Shown here one piece after another: positions 62,538-64,000 of a stretch of 64,000 bases of DNA. The position numbers and the translations under genes are program-made. The stretch lies in NCBI GenBank assembly GCA_963696645.1, contig CAVOKY010000011.1, positions 496,001 to 560,000 on the forward strand, given 5' to 3'. This stretch comes from JAMXLO01 sp963696645 (GTDB lineage: Bacteria; Pseudomonadota; Alphaproteobacteria; Acetobacterales; Acetobacteraceae). Each line of letters starts with the position of its first letter. The stretch's first letter is position 1. The notes beneath the pieces were generated by a model. It saw only the letters and a list, made by a program, of their open reading frames with translations. It made no database searches and had not been told where the DNA came from.

Positions 62538-63791
62538 ATGCAACGTCGGACCGTCCCGTGGCTCGCGATCATCATGGCGTTGGCGCTTCTCGTGCCACTT
62601 CGGCAGGGAACGGCGGCCACCGGACCGGTATTCTCCGACACCGGGCCGGACGCCGCCGGTTACGGTTCGGGGCAAGGTTATCCGACGCAGCGTGGCGGGG
62701 CCCTGCTGCCGCAACGCTTCATGGTGGGCGACTACAGCCACTACGATACGCTTTGGCCGTCGCATTCGGTGGCAAAGGCGCCAGTGCCGTCGGAACTGCG
62801 CCGCTCGGCCGACGAGATCACGCTCAGCTATCAGTACCAGGGGGTCAATTACACACTGGACGACTACCTCGACCGCAATCCGACGACCGGCCTGCTGATT
62901 GCACGCGACGATACGATCCTGTTCGAGCACTACCGCTATGCGCGCACCGATCATGATCGTTTTCTGTCGCAGTCGATGGCAAAGACCGTGACAGCCATGC
63001 TGCTTGGCATCGCGGTGTCGGAAGGGGCCATCCATTCGATCGATGAGCCGGCGGCAGACTATGTGCCAGAACTGGCCGGTACGGAATACGGCAACACGAC
63101 GATCCGCGCGCTATTGCACATGTCTTCCGGCGTCGCGTTTACCGAGGTGTACAACGGCAGCGATGACAGCGCACGGCTTGGGACGATGCTGTTCATTGGC
63201 AATGTCCCGCCCACCACGGCGGTGGCGGTGTTCAATCATCGCGAGGTGCCGGCTGGCACCCGGTTCCACTATGCCGGCGCCGAGACGGAGGTGCTCGGGC
63301 TCGTCGTCAGTCATGCGGTGCATACGTCATTGGCGGACTATTTGCAGACCCGCATCTGGCAACCGATGGGCGCGGAGGCCGATGCGCGCTGGGTGGTCGA
63401 TACCAGCGGACAGGAAGTGGCGTTTTGCTGCTTCAACGCCACGCTGCGTGATTGGGCTCGGTTCGCCTTGCTGCTGGCACATGATGGAGCCTGGAATGGC
63501 AGGCAAATCATTCCCCGCCGGTGGCTGCTCGACGCCACCAGCGTGCAGGCACCGCAGTTCGCGCCATACGCCGCCACTGCATACTACGGCTATGGCTACC
63601 AGCTATGGCTGCTGCCGGGCGCGCGACGACAGTTTGCTCTGCTGGGGGTTCATGGCCAGGTGATCTACGTCGATCCGGCATCACACCTGGTGATGGTCCA
63701 TACGGCGGTTCGCCAGAAGGCGGCCGGCGATCCGGGCGTGAAGGAAGCGGCCGCTCTGTGGCTGGCGCTGGTGGCGCGGTATGGCGGGTAG
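62538..63791 (+). CDS. Serine hydrolase, beta-lactamase/transpeptidase-like (class C fold)
   Basis: Protein of 417 residues with a signal peptide (WLAIIMALALLVPLRQGTAA). The SxxK motif is SMAK with Ser near residue 146 (FLSQSMAKTVTAMLLG), the second motif a Tyr in FHYAGAETEVLGLVVSHAVH, and the third probably LLGVHGQVIYVDP (HGQ in place of KTG). Such proteins include esterases, D-peptidases and 6-aminohexanoate-oligomer-type hydrolases; a true beta-lactamase is less likely. It lies 9 bases after hemW. Confidence 0.85.
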   Translation: MQRRTVPWLAIIMALALLVPLRQGTAATGPVFSDTGPDAAGYGSGQGYPTQRGGALLPQRFMVGDYSHYDTLWPSHSVAKAPVPSELRRSADEITLSYQYQGVNYTLDDYLDRNPTTGLLIARDDTILFEHYRYARTDHDRFLSQSMAKTVTAMLLGIAVSEGAIHSIDEPAADYVPELAGTEYGNTTIRALLHMSSGVAFTEVYNGSDDSARLGTMLFIGNVPPTTAVAVFNHREVPAGTRFHYAGAETEVLGLVVSHAVHTSLADYLQTRIWQPMGAEADARWVVDTSGQEVAFCCFNATLRDWARFALLLAHDGAWNGRQIIPRRWLLDATSVQAPQFAPYAATAYYGYGYQLWLLPGARRQFALLGVHGQVIYVDPASHLVMVHTAVRQKAAGDPGVKEAAALWLALVARYGG

Positions 63792-63802
63792 TCCGATCCG
63801 CG

Positions 63803-64000
63803 TCAGGTGACGGCGGGGCGAGGTGTCGTTGCAATCTCCACCGCCCACAGGGGGCTGAACTGCGTCGCGGCGATCTGGTCATACGGAACGTCGCCGGAGA
63901 GCACGCCGATATCCCGGGCAAACGCGTTCAGCGCGCCGACCGACGCCTCACTGATGGCGGCATCGTAGAATGGCAGGTCGCGGCGCACGATGCCGGCAAT
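63803..64000 (-). CDS. Probable ABC transporter substrate-binding protein, C-terminal end (partial)
   Basis: The window edge cuts the gene. The visible 65 residues read IAGIVRRDLPFYDAAISEAS, VGALNAFARDIGVLSGDVPY, DQIAATQFSPLW and end at a TGA at 63803. The pattern, an alpha-helical tail with a GxLxxxVPYDxxVATQF-type ending, is seen at the end of NitT/TauT (NMT1/THI5-like) binding proteins. This assignment rests on a short segment only. Confidence 0.5.
   Translation of the reverse strand: MAGIVRRDLPFYDAAISEASVGALNAFARDIGVLSGDVPYDQIAATQFSPLWAVEIATTPRPAVT

Noticed and set aside
1..64000. CRISPR arrays, prophage, insertion sequences, tRNA or rRNA genes
   Set aside because: No regularly spaced repeats, transposase or phage genes, or tRNA-like cloverleaf sequences were recognised on either strand by reading; a covariance scan was not possible.

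Overview
The window reads as a GC-rich alphaproteobacterial chromosome, most likely an Acetobacteraceae or other Rhodospirillales member. Supporting signs are a GcrA cell-cycle regulator, a petABC cytochrome bc1 operon next to mtnP, a cca/DUF6111/NUDIX/DUF1285 block next to a MoxR-DUF58 cluster, a dnaJ-dnaK-grpE-hrcA block, and short palindromic repeats typical of such genomes. No tRNA, rRNA, CRISPR array, prophage or insertion sequence was seen.

Layout. 1-5.6 kb: catabolic accessory genes (two MmgE/PrpD proteins, an HpcH/HpaI aldolase, a dihydroxyphthalate-decarboxylase-like protein, an Asp/Glu racemase and a Bug-like exported protein). 5.7-13.7 kb: conserved metabolism (apt, mtnP, petCBA, hemF). 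An ECF42 sigma factor/DGPF/VOC cassette lies between apt and mtnP. 13.8-18.5 kb: EmrAB-type drug efflux and an MsbA-like ABC exporter. 18.5-23.6 kb: an unusual operon of two paralogous two-lobed glycosyltransferase-like proteins flanking a zinc-ribbon methyltransferase, with a decayed third copy. 23.6-26.4 kb: cca, DUF6111, NUDIX, DUF1285. 26.5-33.2 kb: MoxR, DUF58, a BatA/DUF4159 protein and a VWA-like membrane protein. 33.4-40.5 kb: gcrA, a CHAP lipoprotein, a CoA transferase, a probable small RNA, then a short peptide, amidase, FAD oxidoreductase, racemase and YkgJ protein. 40.5-47.5 kb: dapB, a split DUF433/DUF5615 pair and the Hsp70 genes. 47.6-59.3 kb: an accessory segment between hrcA and rph (AbrB/PIN toxin-antitoxin, two amidohydrolases, nitroreductase, cupin, a secreted repeat peptide with an HtrA protease, and a Liv-type ABC transporter). 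59.4-64 kb: rph, rdgB, ybaK, hemW, a serine hydrolase and a partial binding protein.

Many genes carry frameshifts, mostly single extra bases, concentrated at 2.5-4, 9-13.6, 48.9 and 58-60.5 kb. They hit essential genes (petABC, hemF, rdgB), and in one gene two shifts cancel out, so consensus errors are more likely than decay. Coordinates of these genes span the full reconstructed gene. By contrast, the ECF42 gene has a clean in-frame TAG, and two gene remnants (18.5 and 50.3 kb) look like real decay.

Most notable observations: a palindromic element inserted in frame inside hemW; a duplicated TGTCGG-N17-CGTCCT promoter motif in the ECF42 cassette; the two-lobed glycosyltransferase-like/methyltransferase operon; a probable anti-Shine-Dalgarno small RNA at 36.04-36.16 kb; and the repeat peptide placed just before an HtrA protease.
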